DNA from: CAZMGY01 sp964565945 [NCBI: uncultured bacterium]
GTDB taxonomy: Bacteria; GCA-001730085
Assembly (NCBI GenBank): GCA_964565945.1
Contig: CAZMGY010000021.1
Coordinates: 1 to 64,000 of the forward strand
Length of the DNA stretch: 64,000 nucleotides
Direction of reading: 5' to 3'
Shown here: piece by piece, positions 42,514 through 53,995 of the stretch
How positions within the stretch are numbered: position 1 is the stretch's first letter
Layout: each line of letters opens with the position of its first letter
The notes under the pieces: generated by a model
Databases searched by the model: none
Told to the model about the DNA's origin: nothing
Seen by the model: the letters and a program-made list of their open reading frames with translations, nothing else
Made by a program: the position numbers and the translations under genes

Positions 42514-43173
42514 ATGTTATATATTGTGAGTACTCCAATAGGAAATTTAGACGATATCACGTTACGTGCTCTTAAGACTTTGCAAGAGGTCGATTGGATT
42601 GCGGCCGAAGATACGCGCCACACGGGAAAGTTGCTCAAGCATTTCGAGATTTCAACACCGCAAGCGTCTTATCACGAACACAATAAAGAAAGTCGTAGTG
42701 GTGAGATCGTTCAAAAGATGAAAGAGGGATTATCCTACGCATTGGTTTCTGATGCGGGCACTCCTGGTATTTCCGACCCAGGCTTTCACTTGATACGTGA
42801 AGTGCAAAATGCTCAGCTTCCAGTAACATGTGTTCCTGGTGCTACGGCTGTGATTCCTGCCTTAGTTTTGTCGGGCTGTCCAGTGGATCGCTTTCAGTTC
42901 GTAGGCTTTTTACCGCCCAAGCTTGGAAAAAAACGTAGCAAATTAGAATCTCTCAAAGGCTATGGTTCCAGTGTGATTGTTTATGAGTCTCCATACAAAC
43001 TTCTCAAAACCCTCGAGGCAATCCAAGACGTTTTGGGAAACATTCCTGTGACACTATGTCGCGAATTGACCAAGATGCATGAAGAGGTTTGCACTCGCTC
43101 TGTTTCTGAATGGTTTCAGTGCTATCAACAATGTCCTCCTAAAGGAGAATATGTGCTTGTTTTTGTGTGCTAA
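42514..43173 (+). CDS. rsmI: 16S rRNA (cytidine-1402 2'-O)-methyltransferase
   Basis: 219 residues of the tetrapyrrole-methylase fold. It begins LYIVSTPIGNLDDITLRAL, with the AAEDTRHTGKLL motif near residue 32, and contains LVSDAGTPGISDPG and the PGATAVIPALVLSGCP segment, all diagnostic of RsmI. It methylates the ribose of C1402 in the ribosomal P-site. It is shorter than E. coli RsmI (286), lacking the C-terminal extension. Nine bases before alr in the same direction. Confidence 0.92.
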   Translation: MLYIVSTPIGNLDDITLRALKTLQEVDWIAAEDTRHTGKLLKHFEISTPQASYHEHNKESRSGEIVQKMKEGLSYALVSDAGTPGISDPGFHLIREVQNAQLPVTCVPGATAVIPALVLSGCPVDRFQFVGFLPPKLGKKRSKLESLKGYGSSVIVYESPYKLLKTLEAIQDVLGNIPVTLCRELTKMHEEVCTRSVSEWFQCYQQCPPKGEYVLVFVC

Positions 43174-43182
43174 AATATCTGC

Positions 43183-45608
<2,426 letters not shown>

Positions 45609-45659
45609 CGTAAGCTTAAGCTTAGTTCTGATGTGGCTTGGGGGGGGGGAGTGTAAAGG

Positions 45660-45983
45660 GTGCGACGACAACATTATCGTCAACATTGGGTAGAGAGAAT
45701 TTTTCTCGATAACAGGACTCTTGCCTGTGTTCTCGTTTTGGTAGGAATGGCTATGTTCCAGCTATTGTGGCCCATTGCACGTAAAAAACAAGAGTTACAG
45801 CAAGAAATCACTATTGTTAATCGCGATATTAATGAAGTGCGGCTCTGGCGGGATTACTTGGAACAGCAAATTGATATGCTCCAAAATGATCCAGAGCATA
45901 TCGAACGTTTGGCTCGGGATAAGCTGGGCTTAGTACGTCAAGATGAGATCGTTTATCAAATCTTGGATTCAACTCCTCGCTAG
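45660..45983 (+). CDS. ftsB: FtsB/DivIC-like septum formation initiator
   Basis: 107 residues from a GTG, with GGGGAG about nine bases upstream. A single membrane helix (about 22-42) is followed by a coiled coil (KKQELQQEITIVNRDINEV) and the family C-terminus NDPEHIERLARDKLGLVRQDEIVYQI. It would bridge FtsL and FtsQ in the divisome. Placement right after eno is common in Gram-negatives. The gene before the coding start contains a run of nine Gs. Confidence 0.82.
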   Translation: MRRQHYRQHWVERIFLDNRTLACVLVLVGMAMFQLLWPIARKKQELQQEITIVNRDINEVRLWRDYLEQQIDMLQNDPEHIERLARDKLGLVRQDEIVYQILDSTPR

Positions 45984-46019
45984 TGTGGTTAATGGTTAGA
46001 AGCTTTGCTTACCTTTGGT

Positions 46020-46050
46020 GTTTTCACCCACTGGGTGAAAAGGTTTTTTT
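46020..46050 (+). terminator. terminator of the rsmI-alr-eno-ftsB run
   Basis: A nine-base stem, TTTTCACCC / GGGTGAAAA, with a three-base loop is followed by GG and seven Ts, about 40 bases after ftsB. Confidence 0.8.
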
Positions 46051-46568
46051 GTTGAAACCATTATACCAGTTGGGATTTCTGTGCTTTTTTGTTTTCTATT
46101 TTTGGATGGGGGTTATAATAGAAAGGGTAGAGTGCGGAACTGTGAGGTCGCGCAGGGGGTCTTATGAGCTGGATAACCAAGCGGTCGCTCTAATGTTGAT
46201 ATGCCCAACTTGAATGTGCAAAGAAATCAAGATTTTACAACCCAATTTACCCCTCATGAAACTTGGGAGGTGGATATTGCTTTTATTCTTCGCTTGCCCT
46301 GGGGTTTGTGAAAAGGGTGAATGCTTGTTTGTGCGTGAGTCTGCCATTTGGGCCGATAGTCAACTTTATAGGGGCCGAGAGGGTCTGTTGAGGGTGATTT
46401 TTAAGAAATTTTGGCTAATGCGGGTAGTGATTTCCTGGATCTTGAGCATTGTTTTTCGTTACAAAAATTATCCTTCTCGCCTCGAGGACTTGCAATGTCT
46501 GTATATGCCACAATCTTTGAAAGTGCCCAATAAATTGGTCAAACCTTTTTTGATTCCATTTACCTTGC
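46051..46568. other. stretch without a convincing gene
   Basis: Several frames are open for 60-120 codons, but none has a ribosome binding site or recognisable family. Short protein-like runs occur in different frames, for example ANAGSDFLDLEHCFSLQ near 46420, suggesting a decayed gene. I cannot identify it. Confidence 0.35.
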
Positions 46569-47400
46569 CTACAAACTAGTATTTTCAAAGTTAACTGCTA
46601 GTATCTTTTTTAAATCTTCTTTCACAGTATTAGTGATATGTTCATTATCGTTTAAAGACTTGCATAAAATCTTAAGTTCTTTTTTTTGATCAGCATAATC
46701 ATCCGATATTGAAAATTTACTTATAGGGCTTCCTGTTTTTTGAGCTATTAAGCAATATAGTAACAATGAGGTTGTGTTATATCCACGAGCACTGCCAAAA
46801 ACATCCCCTAGAGATATGAATCGAGATTCAAGCCCTGAAACATTTTGTGGATCAAAAGGCTTAGAATAAGCATTTTCAAAAATCTTTCTATAATTAACAT
46901 TTCACCGAATGGTTTTTGACCTATAAGAAAATCATAATATTCATCTTGAGTATATTTTTTAGGGGTTTCAATTTCATTAATCTTTTTACATTCTTCTAAA
47001 AAATCAAGTGGGCTTTCTTTATTTTCTAAAATAATTTTTAAGCCCTTTGCATAATCAAAATCTAAATCCAGATTTGTTTTAAAAATCTTAAAAGCTGACT
47101 TTAATCTACCTTCTTTTAATTCTTTGTCTAATTTTTTTTGTAGCAAGTTTTTTGAATATTCCTGTGTGATTTTATTTATTCCTTTTTTAAATTTAAAATA
47201 TAAGAATAATAATATCGCTAAAGATACAGCCCAAATTAAAAAGTCTAATGTTCGAATAAAACTTAGAATGCCATCAAAATCTTCATATATTAGAAAAAAA
47301 CTTGCTACAAAAAAAACGAAACAATAGAACTAACTATTCCTAGTTGAAGTCCCTGATTCCAATACAAATATTCTTTTTCTTGTTGCTTATTATTACTCAT
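46569..47400 (-). pseudogene. membrane-anchored protein gene with two frameshifts
   Basis: Reading the minus strand from the ATG at 47400 (MSNNKQQEKEYLYWNQGLQL) gives a two-helix membrane protein only if one base is restored in the run of eight Ts at 47309-47316. A second frame change near 46900 is then needed to continue into NYRKIFENAYSKPFDPQNVS and the final ...ILAVNFENTSL. The reconstructed product is about 275 residues: N-terminus, two helices, a Lys-rich helical domain. AT-rich, unlike the neighbouring chromosome. The shifts are either true decay or homopolymer sequencing errors. Confidence 0.6.
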
Positions 47401-47438
47401 ACCCTAATATTTTCCTCACAAAATCAATATCAAAACCT

Positions 47439-47467
47439 TTGAAATTAGCATACAGTTATGATACAAT
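47439..47467 (+). promoter_or_regulatory. candidate promoter upstream of tRNA-fMet
   Basis: TTGAAA and TACAAT with a 17-base spacer, oriented toward the tRNA. Confidence 0.45.
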
Positions 47468-47534
47468 CGTTTCGTTGAGCAGGGATGAAGGCAAGCAAAA
47501 AATAATCGTTTTCAGGAACGTATTTAAGAAAGAC

Positions 47535-47564
47535 TTGATTTTTGTGCCCACTCTTCGATACAAT
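47535..47564 (+). promoter_or_regulatory. tRNA-fMet promoter
   Basis: TTGATT and TACAAT with an 18-base spacer, ending 21 bases before the tRNA. The closer and better placed of the two candidates. Confidence 0.5.
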
Positions 47565-47585
47565 GATCATTCTTTATGTTTTTGG

Positions 47586-47662
47586 CGCGGGGTGGAGCAG
47601 ACTGGAAGCTCGTTGGGCTCATAACCCAAAGGTCGAGGGTTCGAATCCCTCCCCCGCTACCA
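47586..47662 (+). tRNA. initiator tRNA-fMet(CAT), encoded CCA; element attachment site
   Basis: 77 nt with anticodon CAT in the loop CTCATAA. Initiator features are visible: the first base C faces T at position 72, so the top pair is mismatched, and three consecutive G-C pairs (GGG/CCC) close the anticodon stem. CCA is encoded at 47660-47662. The tRNA 3' half lies inside the antisense coding region of the adjacent recombinase, so this 3' end is the likely left attachment site of the mobile element. Confidence 0.93.
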
Positions 47663-49310
47663 ACTCTATAGACGGCTGGCTAGAATAATTGTCATTGGCA
47701 ACTAATCTGGCGAGCCCTTTTTTTATGTCTGCGTTTTTCATAGGATTCTCCTGTGAGGCTATGCTTAAAATACCGGCCAAAGAGCCGTGAAGATCAATTG
47801 ATAGATCATCCTGCCCAGCTTTTGGGGTGAGGGTGATTTTCTCGATCAGCCCCCTTAAAATCAGCGCAGCTTCCCCTCTGTTTTCTTCTTGGTCTAAAGA
47901 TGCGCGTAAATCACTGATTTGCCTGCGATAGCGCTCAGCCATGGCAGGGTGAAGCATAGGCGCGGATTTTGGCGTGGCTTCGAGCAAGGTTTCCAACTCT
48001 TTGAGGCGCTCTGAGGCTCTCTCCAGATCATCTTTTATCAAATCCACGGCTACACCGTCTTTGATGGCCTGGATGATGTTCTCGCGCTCCTTAGCGAGTT
48101 TAGCAGCCTCTGCGCGGTAGCCCTTTAAGCTCTGATCATGCTGGCTTTGCAGCTTATTAAAGTGCTTCGTATATTCCGCGCAAAACACCTTCAAGAGATC
48201 ATCTCTCATGAGATGGGTTTGTAAGGCTCCGAGCACCAGAGCCTCGATGCGCTCACGTTTGATGCTCTTTTTATTGGCGCACACGCTAGAGCCTTTATTG
48301 CGGGATTGTGAGCAGCCATAGCGCTCAGAATTGATCTTGGCATAGCCACCGCCGCATATTCCGCATTTTAGTAGCCCAGAGAGCAGATAATTGGGGCGGT
48401 TATTGCGGTGCAGCCCCTTAAGGCTGGTATCAAGGGTCTTTTGACGGGATTTGGCAGCATCCCAAAGCTCCTGATCAACAATCCGTAAATCAGGCACATC
48501 TTGCCTGATCCAATCCGCCTCATCGTTTAGGCGGGTAACGCGCTTGCCCGTAGCTGGGTCTTTGATAAAATGCTGGCGGTTCCAGATTAATTCCCCAATA
48601 TAAAGATGGTTATTTAAGATGCCGGTTCCGCGCCTGCGATTACCATTGATGGTCGATTGCCCCCAGGCCTTGCCTGAGGGGGCAGGGATGCCGTCTTTGT
48701 TCAGCGCATCGGCAATTGCCTTGGGAGATTTATTTTTAAGGGCGTATTCTTCGAATATGCGCTTAACGATTTTGGCTTAGATTTCGTTGATCTCCCGATC
48801 ACCGCGTATGGCCTCGCCCTCAGAGTTAAATTGCTTCACGACTTTATAGCCGTAAGCAATGCCGCCTCCAGATTTCCCTTTTTCAACGCGCCCGCGAAGC
48901 CCGCGCCGCGTTTTATCTGCAAGGTCTTTCAGGCACATAGCGTTCATCGTGCCTTTAAGGCCGATATGCAATGTTGAGATTTCACCTTCGGACAGAGTGA
49001 TGATTTTAACGCCAGCAAATTCCATGCGCTTATAGATACCGGCAATATCTTCCTGATCACGGGACAGGCGATCCAGCGCCTCGCAGATTAGAATATCAAA
49101 CTCACCGTTCATGGCAGCCGTTAGTAGCGATTGAATACCAGGGCGCATAAGTGATGCGCCTGATATTCCTGCATCGCTATAGCAGTTTCCTAAATCCCAG
49201 CCTTCGGCTTTGGCTTTTTCTGACGCGAGGCGGATTTGATCTTCAATCGAAGCATCGCTTTGAAGATCAGAGCTATATCTGGCATAGATGCAGGCGCGTA
49301 ATTTTTTCAT
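47619..49310 (-). pseudogene. large serine recombinase interrupted by one in-frame stop
   Basis: A 564-codon frame on the minus strand. The N-terminal resolvase domain (1-177) has the catalytic Ser in YARYSSD and the ALDRLSRDQ motif. At 48777-48779 a TAA interrupts REINEI-stop-AKIVKRIFEEY; the reading continues in the same frame through the recombinase domain, a zinc ribbon (CGICGGGY and YGCSQSRNKG with Cys pairs) and a coiled coil. The last 14 residues, VAGEGFEPSTFGL, are encoded by the antisense of the tRNA-fMet 3' end. A single nonsense change would have inactivated the integrase, unless the stop is read through. Confidence 0.85.
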
Positions 49311-49501
49311 TATTCTTCACCTTCCAATTTCTGATTTGAGAGCTGATCAGCGCAAAGCTTGTAATCTTCTTCCGCACATGTGCGGGCTAAGAGCTTTACG
49401 AGATTAATAAGGGCTAGGTCATGATTATGACTCTCTTCCTTATGACTCTTCAAGCGCGTCTGCTTGTTTTTCCGTGCAGACTTATTCATCTGATCCCCCA
49501 T
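49310..49501 (-). CDS. small basic protein preceding the recombinase
   Basis: 63 residues. The N-terminal half is rich in Lys, Arg, Asn and Ser; the C-terminal half is a predicted helix (LALINLVKLLARTCAEED). It overlaps the recombinase start by one base (taATG), so it is translated together with it. Unknown function, perhaps a recombination accessory. Confidence 0.55.
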   Translation of the reverse strand: MGDQMNKSARKNKQTRLKSHKEESHNHDLALINLVKLLARTCAEEDYKLCADQLSNQKLEGEE

Positions 49502-49772
49502 ATAAGGGGCGAGAACAAGATAGACCTCGCCCCCGAGAGGGAATTGGCGCGAGCAGTGGGGCTGTAAGATGCAAAGACAGTGGGTGATAATGCGCTGGCT
49601 TTGCGTAAATTCGCGCCAAATAAAAAGGGGAACATATTGCCTTCACAAAATGTACCCCTAGACTTCATGCTAGGCAGCAAAAGCTTAATAAATCCTAAAG
49701 ATGCACCGTCAAACATGGCTCTCACAGCCACATTCCAAGGAGTTATTAAGATATATTTAATGCTCATAGTGC

Positions 49773-51437
49773 TCATGCGTGCCCATTAAGGTATATGCGC
49801 ACAGGCAAGTTTTTTGGATAATTATTTTTGTGATAAGGGCTTTTACCTGCTAATTTTCGCCATGGCTCTATCTGGAAGTAAGCTAATTTCTCAGCTCTAA
49901 TCAAAGCTTTTCCATCAATAGCGATAAGCTGGTGGCTCATATCCATGCGCCCGATCTCATCTATGCTCATCACGGATGCGGCGCGCTCGTTAATACTTAA
50001 ACGCCATGGAGAAACCGGATTATTGGGATCACGGGTAAGAGAGCGGGCTTTCATGGTTTTATTACCAATGCGAGCGCTCCATGCTTTACGATCAAGTTCC
50101 CCGCGTATGCTCCAAGCCTGCATAAAGCTTGATTGCTCTTCGATCAGGCCTGCCATTTGCTGGCCATAAATCTCAATTGGTTGGCGGCGGCTTTGAAACA
50201 CCATCCATAGGCGCACGCCCTTGCCAGGCAATAGTGATAGCGCTTTGGAAAGATTAGGTAGCTTGCCGATATTACCCATCTCTTCTAAAAGCATCATGAT
50301 TGGTGAAGGCTTTGGCGCGGCGGCAATGGTTTCTAGTAACAATGTAGCGATCAGGCCAAGGGCAGAGCCATGGGTTTCTAATTTTGCTTCTGGCAAAATC
50401 ACATAGAGCGTGGTTTTGCCATCCAGAATATCGGATAATTTAAAATCAGAGCTGCTCATTGCCGCGCCCATAGGTGAGTGCGCGTCATAAATCTCAAGAG
50501 CGTTCATGGCGTTATCTCTAAATGCGCCATAGGTCTTGATATATTCAGATCGCAACATCTCTGCTAAGCCATTGCCGTAATCTTGAAGTAATCCGTGCAG
50601 CCAATCGCTTGAGCGCATCTCAAAGGCAATGGCTTTTTGTTTATTGCTTCCAGCCCAGATAAGTTTGCGCAAAGTTGGCAGGGTGCATTGATCAGGCATA
50701 AACACAGCCATATATAAAAGGAATGTAATGATTAGCCTGCGCCCACCATTACGGAAGAACATACCATCGCCCATATCATTAGGCCTTTCTGCAATGAGCT
50801 GGAAGGCAATAGAGCGCGCAAGATCATGCAAGTCCTTGCCTCCGTTCTTCATCACATCAACAACCAAGATGCGCAGTGGATTAAAATTCACGCCCTTAAT
50901 GCCAAGAACATTAAAGGGATTAAAGATCAAAACATTTTGACCTCGCGCTTTACGGTACTTGGCGGTGATAGCTGTTAGCTCGCCCTTAACATCGGTAACA
51001 AACATCGAGCCTCCAAACCAGTGCAAAAGCGCAGGAATAATTACCGAGATTGTTTTACCGGTGCGTGAAGGCGCATAGGTCAGCATGTGACCATTGCCAG
51101 TTAGGTATGGATCGTAAAAGAGCGGGGCATCTGCCATGCTGCCAACATAAAAACCACTGCGGTTTTTAATTAGCTCTTTTATGAAGCTGTCTTGGATTTC
51201 GGCCAGTCTTGCATGACCATAGCTATCAGATAGCTTGCGACTTTCATGCAATAGATTGATCTGATGCGCGGTATGTAATGACAGGGAAAGAAACTCCATT
51301 ATCTTTTTGATAAAGATAAGCAGCGCCAAGCCCATCACTGCCACGCCCCAAACATAACCGCCATTCATAGCGGCCAGCCACAATCCTGCAAGAAGCAGGA
51401 TTAGTGGCATGAGCAGGAAAATGAGGGCGGTAAACAT
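49773..51437 (-). CDS. VirD4/TraG-like type IV coupling ATPase
   Basis: 554 residues. Two N-terminal membrane helices (about 3-24, 28-47) are followed by a RecA-like motor. Walker A is APSRTGKT (122-129), with FVTDVKGEL after it; Walker B is MMLLEEMG (381-388), and VRLWMVFQSRRQPIEIYG is a typical coupling-protein segment. Such proteins hand DNA-protein complexes to a type IV secretion channel. It ends the minus-strand operon with the vWA gene five bases upstream. No relaxase or channel genes are in view, so its partners are elsewhere in the element or missing. Confidence 0.87.
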   Translation of the reverse strand: MFTALIFLLMPLILLLAGLWLAAMNGGYVWGVAVMGLALLIFIKKIMEFLSLSLHTAHQINLLHESRKLSDSYGHARLAEIQDSFIKELIKNRSGFYVGSMADAPLFYDPYLTGNGHMLTYAPSRTGKTISVIIPALLHWFGGSMFVTDVKGELTAITAKYRKARGQNVLIFNPFNVLGIKGVNFNPLRILVVDVMKNGGKDLHDLARSIAFQLIAERPNDMGDGMFFRNGGRRLIITFLLYMAVFMPDQCTLPTLRKLIWAGSNKQKAIAFEMRSSDWLHGLLQDYGNGLAEMLRSEYIKTYGAFRDNAMNALEIYDAHSPMGAAMSSSDFKLSDILDGKTTLYVILPEAKLETHGSALGLIATLLLETIAAAPKPSPIMMLLEEMGNIGKLPNLSKALSLLPGKGVRLWMVFQSRRQPIEIYGQQMAGLIEEQSSFMQAWSIRGELDRKAWSARIGNKTMKARSLTRDPNNPVSPWRLSINERAASVMSIDEIGRMDMSHQLIAIDGKALIRAEKLAYFQIEPWRKLAGKSPYHKNNYPKNLPVRIYLNGHA

Positions 51438-51441
51438 GATT

Positions 51442-52476
51442 TTATTTACCTATATGCAGGACTTGTAGGCCGGATATAGAAACGCCTAAGCTCTGGAAGA
51501 AGTTTTGCAGATCAGCATCAAGGTTATTGGTAGAGACAATTTCAAGATCAGCCAGACCCTTTAAGTGACCAGTTTCGTAATTGCCCACCCAAAACACAAA
51601 GAGCTTGGAGTTTGTTTTTGCTTTGGTGGCATTAAGGCTTTCTAATGTTTGCCCGTAATTGGCGGTGTTTATACCGTCTGTTACAACAATCGTGATATTA
51701 GGAAGATCAGTAACAAAGCCCTGAATATCAGATTCAAAGCCAGTTTCTATGGCCTTGTAGAGCGCAGTAGCACCGCCAGCTTTGAGCGGTTTATTCAAAT
51801 GATAAATCATATAGGGGCAGCTTTTTAGATAACTCATACCATTATCCGAAAGCCGCACAACATCATTGCTAAAGGTAAATATCTGGCAGCGCGCAGAGCC
51901 TGGAAGTTTTTTCATAAAATCCCTTGTGGCGCTTACCACAGCGCCCAAATGCCAATCCATTGAGCCGCTAGTATCCAGCGCAATGGCAACAGGCATGTGC
52001 AATGAGCCAAGGGATTTCATTGGCGTGTAGTTAAAGCTCAGGGGCTTAAAATCTGCGTCAAACACAGCGATATCTTTAAGCTTTGGGCTGATGACTTTAT
52101 TGTTCGCACCATAAAACAGCACACCTGCATCGCGGCCTTTCTGCTTATCACTGACACTGGCAATGCTAAGGTGGGTTACATCGCCGCCAGCAATGATGAT
52201 TACCCCCGCTTTTTTATGAACGCCAAAGGCGGTAAAGCTTCTTCCATCTTTAAGCTTTAGATCAGAGCGACGAACTTTAAGAGCCAGCAAATCATCATGG
52301 GCAGCAGATAGATCAATCTGAAAGCTAACCGTGCCAAGCGTTTTTGTTAGCACATCAGGATCACTAATCTCGATAGAAGTTGTTTGTAACTCCTGCGGTT
52401 CGATAACTTCTATCGCAAAAGCTGGATTTACGAAGAAACAAAAAACTAAAACAAACAATCGTTTGAGCTTAATCAT
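51442..52476 (-). CDS. secreted von Willebrand factor A domain protein
   Basis: 344 residues with a signal peptide (cleavage near NPAFA/IEV). An N-terminal beta-rich domain is followed by a vWA domain (about 162-340). Its metal-ion site begins DTSGSM (168-173) and continues with GGATALY and VTDGINT, so the MIDAS looks complete. vWA proteins bind other proteins through a bound metal. It overlaps the upstream gene by four bases and lies just before the coupling ATPase gene. Confidence 0.8.
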   Translation of the reverse strand: MIKLKRLFVLVFCFFVNPAFAIEVIEPQELQTTSIEISDPDVLTKTLGTVSFQIDLSAAHDDLLALKVRRSDLKLKDGRSFTAFGVHKKAGVIIIAGGDVTHLSIASVSDKQKGRDAGVLFYGANNKVISPKLKDIAVFDADFKPLSFNYTPMKSLGSLHMPVAIALDTSGSMDWHLGAVVSATRDFMKKLPGSARCQIFTFSNDVVRLSDNGMSYLKSCPYMIYHLNKPLKAGGATALYKAIETGFESDIQGFVTDLPNITIVVTDGINTANYGQTLESLNATKAKTNSKLFVFWVGNYETGHLKGLADLEIVSTNNLDADLQNFFQSLGVSISGLQVLHIGK

Positions 52477-53168
52477 TTTGAGACCTCCAATTTAAGTCCG
52501 CCCCGAAGAGCAAATTTACTGCGCTCAATATCCATCAAACTCATGGGAATGGAGCGCTGCGCCGCTGCATTAAAACTCGGTTCTAGGAATTCTTCCCAGA
52601 CGCGCTTTTGATGAGGTGATGCCCAGTAAAAAGCTATAGAGTGAATACTCTTGTATGTAGATAGAGCCTGATTGATATCTCCCTCCAATGGCGGAGGCTG
52701 GGGCAGGGTGATTTGCGTTGTATCACTGCACGGTATTGGCGTATGGATCAGCGAAGAAAATACAATCACATGAGCGCTGGTAAATCCCTGGCGCTCAAGC
52801 GCATTGATATTGCTGGCCAGTTCCATGAATGCCCCAGGCAGATTATTACAGTTCTCTGGATTGCTCTTAATCGCATTAACCAGCTCAAGTGCGCGTTCGG
52901 GCTTGCGCTTGAGATCACTGGGAACACCCGACCAGATGGTGCGGCCAATCGAAGTGCTAATCACATCGATATGCGCACGGGCAAACTCACGCTTACGGGT
53001 TAGCCCTTTTATATGCGAGAGCAAGACCAGCTTGTATTGATCAGCATCTATTGGATCAATCAGCACGCCGCTATCATCAATGATGAGCTGGATTGTGGTG
53101 TGCGTTCCTCTAGCCATTACTGGCATTGAGAAGCAAAGGATAATTAGTAATGCAATTTTGGTTTTCAT
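52473..53168 (-). CDS. secreted protein of the vWA/coupling-ATPase operon
   Basis: 231 residues from the ATG at 53168, chosen because AGGAGG lies eight bases upstream and a signal peptide follows directly (cleavage near PVMA/RGTH). The segment TIQLIIDDSGVL resembles the first strand of a vWA-like fold with a partly kept metal motif (DDSG), and HVIVFSSLIH could be its fourth strand. It may be a divergent vWA relative of its neighbour; this is inference. Overlaps on both sides by four bases. Confidence 0.65.
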   Translation of the reverse strand: MKTKIALLIILCFSMPVMARGTHTTIQLIIDDSGVLIDPIDADQYKLVLLSHIKGLTRKREFARAHIDVISTSIGRTIWSGVPSDLKRKPERALELVNAIKSNPENCNNLPGAFMELASNINALERQGFTSAHVIVFSSLIHTPIPCSDTTQITLPQPPPLEGDINQALSTYKSIHSIAFYWASPHQKRVWEEFLEPSFNAAAQRSIPMSLMDIERSKFALRGGLKLEVSK

Positions 53169-53791
53169 TGTTCTGATCCTCCTTTTAAGGCAAGTTTGGC
53201 GCTGGGAACCATATGCGCGGTTGCCAGACCCATGGCAGCATTGGTGATGATTAGTGCTACGCTCATAATCAGCATCGGCCAAAAACTCGCCTCACCACCT
53301 GAAAAGCCAGGAATGGGAGAAGGTGCGGTTTCTTCCTTGATGCGTATATATAATGTTGCGAACTCAGTGGAGATCACGAAGAAATAGAGCAGGGCAAACA
53401 CAGCGGTGATTACAATATGCAGCCCGTCTTTAAAGAATTTACCGCCAGCTTCGAATATCTCGCCGTGGCGCTCTAATAACTGCCCGAATAAAAATACCGG
53501 CGTAGCAACAGCGGCCAAGCCGAGCACGCCATTGATCAGCGTGCCTACAGAGATGTTGGAAAGTGCGGAGATATCCGGCAGGCCAAGAACATCAAGCACA
53601 AACAGGTCAGAGCCAACCGTATTGACCAATGCGTAGTTACTTGTATGTAACAGCCAGTTACCTGCTTCCGCCGAGAAGATCAGGGATAATTTGCCAAATA
53701 GCCATAACTTGTCGCTTGGCTCCAAGGGGTGCTGGTTTGAGCCGTGTTCAGGCGGCTGCCAGCTCTCGAAATTGTCGTTACTATCACTCAT
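53165..53791 (-). CDS. membrane protein, first gene of the element operon
   Basis: 208 residues from the ATG at 53791, with GGAGG five bases upstream. About four hydrophobic segments (for example GTLINGVLGLAAVATPVFLFG, IVITAVFALLYFFVIS, MLIMSVALIITNAAMG) and a soluble N-terminus rich in polar residues. No family recognised. It begins the minus-strand operon that runs to the coupling ATPase. Confidence 0.65.
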   Translation of the reverse strand: MSDSNDNFESWQPPEHGSNQHPLEPSDKLWLFGKLSLIFSAEAGNWLLHTSNYALVNTVGSDLFVLDVLGLPDISALSNISVGTLINGVLGLAAVATPVFLFGQLLERHGEIFEAGGKFFKDGLHIVITAVFALLYFFVISTEFATLYIRIKEETAPSPIPGFSGGEASFWPMLIMSVALIITNAAMGLATAHMVPSAKLALKGGSEQ

Positions 53792-53995
53792 AAAAGCCTC
53801 CAACCCCTTCTAGTAAGGGGAGTTGTTTGAAATAGAGGCTTTGCGCAAAGCTTGGGGAAACTTTAATTTATTGGTTTGATGGAAGCAAAGACAGGACACA
53901 AGACTATATTTCACTGCTATTTGCATAACATTTTGATAAACAATGAAAAATACAGGTAGAATTGGAAATTCAAACAGCAGTATTTTGAGGTTTAA

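Noticed and set aside
45983-46213. 76-codon frame after ftsB
   Set aside because: Spans the terminator hairpin and has no family match or ribosome binding site.
46214-46579. 121-codon frame
   Set aside because: No ribosome binding site; other frames hold better protein-like runs, so it is probably decayed sequence.
49502-49772. Overlapping small frames on both strands between recombinase accessory and coupling ATPase
   Set aside because: Neither strand shows a ribosome binding site or a recognisable motif; treated as spacer.
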